Below are positions 13,805 through 15,599 of a stretch of DNA of 15,599 bases, one piece after another. The DNA comes from DATIXD01 sp035518875 (lineage in GTDB: Bacteria; Pseudomonadota; Gammaproteobacteria; Methylococcales; Methylococcaceae). The position numbers and the translations under genes are program-made. The stretch lies in NCBI GenBank assembly GCA_035518875.1, contig DATIXD010000385.1, positions 1-15,599 of the forward strand. Reading direction: 5' to 3'. A model generated the notes under the pieces. That model was not told the DNA's origin. It did not search any database and was given only the letters and a program-made list of their open reading frames with translations. Positions within the stretch are counted from its first letter, which is position 1; each line of letters opens with the position of its first letter.

Positions 13805-14851
13805 ATGGTTGAGCCGTTCATCATCGGAGGCATCGAGATTGCGCCCGGCGAGCGCGCTACACTGGAATTGCCGATCGCTAGCCTATCCAACCACACCCCG
13901 ATGACTATGCCGGTGCACGTCGTTCGGGGACGCTATCCGGGTGCATGTCTCTTGATCTCGGCGGCGCTCCACGGGGACGAGATCAATGGCGTGGAGATCA
14001 TCCGCCGGCTGGTGCGCCATTCAGGGTTGGAACGTTTGCGGGGGACCCTTCTGTGCGTTCCCGTGGTGAACGTGTTCGGATTTGTCTCCCGTTCGCGCTA
14101 CCTGCCCGATGGCCGCGACCTCAACCGCTCGTTTCCCGGGTCACCGCGCGGGTCTTTGGCAGCCCGGCTGGCTGACGCCTTCATGAAGGAGATCGTGGCC
14201 AAGTGCACCCATGTCATCGATCTGCATACAGCGGCCATCCACCGCGTCAATCTGCCGCAGATCCGGGCGAAACTCGATGATCCGGCAACCCTTGAATTGG
14301 CGCGGGCGTTCGGGGTGCCGGTGCTCGTCCCATCGCAACTTCGCGACGGCTCGTTGCGCCAGGCGGTAGTCGAACGTGGAATACCCGTTCTCCTATACGA
14401 GGCGGGAGAAGCGCTCCGCTTCGAGGAGGTAGCAATCCGCGCCGGGGTACGGGGGATACTCAACGTGATGCGCCATCTCAGGATGCTGCGTGGTGCCGGC
14501 GCACGAGTGCGCCATTTGGAGCCGCTCATTGTTCAATCTTCTTCCTGGCTGCGAGCGCCCCAGAGCGGCGTGCTCCGGATGTACAAGGGTGTGGGCGCAC
14601 AAGTCCAACCCGGAGATATCCTCGGCACGATTGCCGACCCCTTCGGGGAACGCGAGACGCCGGTCGAGACGCCGTTCGCCGGCATCGCCATCGGCCGCAA
14701 CAATCTACCCATCGTCAACGAAGGCGATGCCCTTTTCCATCTCGCCCGTGTCGTCAAACCCGAGGACGCCGAGATTCACATTGAAAGCTTTTACAACATG
14801 CATGCGGACAGTGCTGACTCCGGACCTGAAGAGGATAGCGCGATCATCTAG
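13805..14851 (+). CDS. AspA/AstE-type zinc hydrolase (aspartoacylase/succinylglutamate desuccinylase family)
   Basis: A 348-residue M14-like zinc hydrolase. Zinc ligands are H56-GD-E59 (HGDE) and H141 (DLHT); the family segment SRYLPDGRDLNRSFPG (95-112, near) is present. The C-terminal ~100 residues (SGVLRMYKGVGAQVQPGD, then ETPFAGIAIGR) form a beta-barrel-like domain also seen in this family. Members deacylate N-acyl amino acids or cut amide bonds of glutamate; which one this cuts is unknown. It is in a run with the RimB-type protease and the C39-type peptidase, and AstE-like proteins are known to neighbour RimK and RimB genes. AAGG lies 6-7 nt before the ATG. Acidic C-terminal tail. No signal peptide; cytoplasmic. 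Confidence 0.9.
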   Translation: MVEPFIIGGIEIAPGERATLELPIASLSNHTPMTMPVHVVRGRYPGACLLISAALHGDEINGVEIIRRLVRHSGLERLRGTLLCVPVVNVFGFVSRSRYLPDGRDLNRSFPGSPRGSLAARLADAFMKEIVAKCTHVIDLHTAAIHRVNLPQIRAKLDDPATLELARAFGVPVLVPSQLRDGSLRQAVVERGIPVLLYEAGEALRFEEVAIRAGVRGILNVMRHLRMLRGAGARVRHLEPLIVQSSSWLRAPQSGVLRMYKGVGAQVQPGDILGTIADPFGERETPVETPFAGIAIGRNNLPIVNEGDALFHLARVVKPEDAEIHIESFYNMHADSADSGPEEDSAII

Positions 14852-15152
14852 TCGGGGACCGTACCGCCAACGGCCTACTTCTGACCGACGCCGGACCCAC
14901 GGCGATTCCGTGGTCTGAATTTCTGAACCCCAATGGGCGTCGCGTGGCCGTAATTGCGCATTCCCCGCAACAATGCTCGCCGGTACAGGCTATGACGAAC
15001 GATAGGTCACAAAATGGGTATCGCGTCTTTACTCGAGCAAAGGAGAGAGTACGATGGCTTCGCCTGCAACTATCCGGGTCAATGGAAGAGCAGGCGGGGC
15101 CAGAAGAATACAAGGGCGATGAACACACTTTATCCAACATCAGGCAGCTGTC
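14852..15152 (+). other. Intergenic region ahead of the C39-type gene, with a hairpin and tiny ORFs
   Basis: CCACGG (14897-14902) and CCGTGG (14908-14913) form a 6 bp stem with a 5 nt loop, 46 bp after the AspA-type stop; no T-run follows, so terminator activity is doubtful. AAAGGAG (15040-15045 region) precedes an ATG at 15054. The remaining sequence shows no recognisable gene. A leftward 251-codon open frame covering this stretch and the peptidase is antisense and is not called. Confidence 0.35.
15054..15122 (+). CDS. Candidate 22-codon ORF with a strong ribosome binding site
   Basis: AAAGGAGAG lies about 5 nt before the ATG, the best Shine-Dalgarno sequence in the right half of the window. 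It encodes a basic peptide beginning MASPATIRVNGRAGG and ending RRIQGR, then TGA. It may be a leader peptide or a small secreted peptide ahead of the C39-type peptidase. The length is too short to score by codon use, and the product is not recognised. Confidence 0.3.
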   Translation: MASPATIRVNGRAGGARRIQGR

Positions 15153-15156
15153 ATGA
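15082..15156 (+). CDS. Candidate 24-codon acidic ORF overlapping the C39-type start
   Basis: The frame starts at ATG 15082 and its TGA overlaps the next ATG (ATGA), the same coupling used by three other gene pairs here. The product, MEEQAGPEEYKGDE and then HTLSNIRQLS, is acidic. Its ribosome binding site is weak (GGGT). The frame stays open further upstream to 14944. It could be a real small peptide or a chance overlap. Alternative frame to the 15054 ORF. Confidence 0.22.
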   Translation: MEEQAGPEEYKGDEHTLSNIRQLS

Positions 15157-15599
15157 AACGATTCCGTCTTCTCAAGCAAACCCGCCAGAGCACCGAGTAC
15201 TCCTGCGGGGCGTCGGCCCTCCAGACGGTGTTGAGCTACTGGGGCAGGGACTTGAACGAAGATGAACTCATTCAGCTTCTCCATACCACGCCGGAGGTCG
15301 GCACCTATCCCGAAGATATCGTGCGGGTTGCCCATTCCCTGGGATTTCAAGCCGAGGTCAAGGAGAATCTCACCCTCGGTGAGCTCGAACAGGCTACGGC
15401 GAAGGGCAATCCCGTGATCGTTCTGGGCCAGGCCTGGAGGAGTCGAAAGGAGTCGGACATCTCGGCAGCCGAAGACTGGGCAAATGGTCACTACGTGGTG
15501 GTTCTGGCGGTCGACCAGGATTACGTCTATTTCGAGGATCCCTATGTGCGGATGGGCAAGGGGTTCATGCCCCGAGAGGCATTCGAGGAACACTGGCAC
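15153..15599 (+). CDS. C39-type cysteine peptidase, C-terminus cut by window edge
   Basis: The visible 149 residues resemble the C39 papain-like peptidase domain. The expected active-site set is present: Q12 six residues before C18 (QSTEYSCGA), H113 (NGHYVVVLAV) and D129 (EDPY). The family is best known for cutting double-glycine leader peptides in bacteriocin export; stand-alone members of other function exist. No ABC transporter or membrane region is seen in this part, so it would be a cytoplasmic or stand-alone peptidase unless the missing C-terminus adds one. It follows the AspA-type gene by 301 bp and shares its strand. The ATG at 15153 is supported by conservation of the N-terminus rather than by a ribosome binding site. 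The reading frame continues past 15599. Confidence 0.82.
   Translation, partial: MKRFRLLKQTRQSTEYSCGASALQTVLSYWGRDLNEDELIQLLHTTPEVGTYPEDIVRVAHSLGFQAEVKENLTLGELEQATAKGNPVIVLGQAWRSRKESDISAAEDWANGHYVVVLAVDQDYVYFEDPYVRMGKGFMPREAFEEHWH

Noticed and set aside
14844..15599. A leftward 251-codon open frame over the right edge
   Set aside because: Antisense to the C39-type peptidase, whose catalytic residues and N-terminus are clear in the rightward frame.
1..15599. CRISPR arrays, tRNA or rRNA genes, intact insertion sequences
   Set aside because: I saw no regularly spaced direct repeats, no tRNA-like or rRNA-like stretch and no transposase gene in any part of the window.

Overview
The window reads as a chromosomal segment of a sterol-making gammaproteobacterium, most likely an aerobic methanotroph of the Methylococcaceae. 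The strongest clue is a CYP51 sterol 14-alpha-demethylase fused to a C-terminal 3Fe-4S ferredoxin, an architecture known from Methylococcus capsulatus, next to bacterial-type C-4 sterol demethylation genes (SdmA/SdmB). The taxon is inferred from gene content only.

Left half (1 to about 8380): sterol biosynthesis. A leftward oxidosqualene cyclase gene runs off the left edge. Behind it lies a leftward gene for a small NTF2/SnoaL-fold protein. Across a 134 bp divergent promoter region, four rightward genes follow: CYP51-ferredoxin, an extended SDR reductase (SdmB), a Rieske oxygenase (SdmA) and a full-length DHCR24-type delta-24 sterol reductase. CYP51/sdmB and sdmA/dhcr24 overlap by ATGA. Together they would cyclise oxidosqualene, remove the C-14 and C-4 methyls and reduce the C-24 double bond. 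Squalene monooxygenase and a C-14 reductase are not in the window.

The two halves converge on 8383-8751, where I see no convincing gene.

Right half (8752 to the right edge): a RimK-type peptide/protein glutamylation neighbourhood. Leftward genes, in transcription order, are a patatin-like lipoprotein, a RimK ATP-grasp ligase (ATGA-coupled to the patatin gene) and a DUF1704/MATCAP-like zinc carboxypeptidase (HExxxH plus QEGLA). Rightward, across a 0.8 kb divergent region, are a RimB-type retropepsin-like protease, an AspA/AstE-type zinc hydrolase and a C39-type cysteine peptidase cut by the right edge. One ligase beside several enzymes able to trim peptides or amides suggests a tag-and-trim system for glutamate tails or a small peptide; the substrate is unknown. 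Several tiny ORFs beside these genes (about 21-24 codons) are weak candidates for peptide substrates or leaders.

Non-coding structure includes a GATAATA-N7-TATTATC palindrome in the sterol divergent promoter, a nested inverted-repeat element (MITE/REP-like) at 12559-12678, and a perfect 11 bp inverted repeat just ahead of the rimB-type gene.
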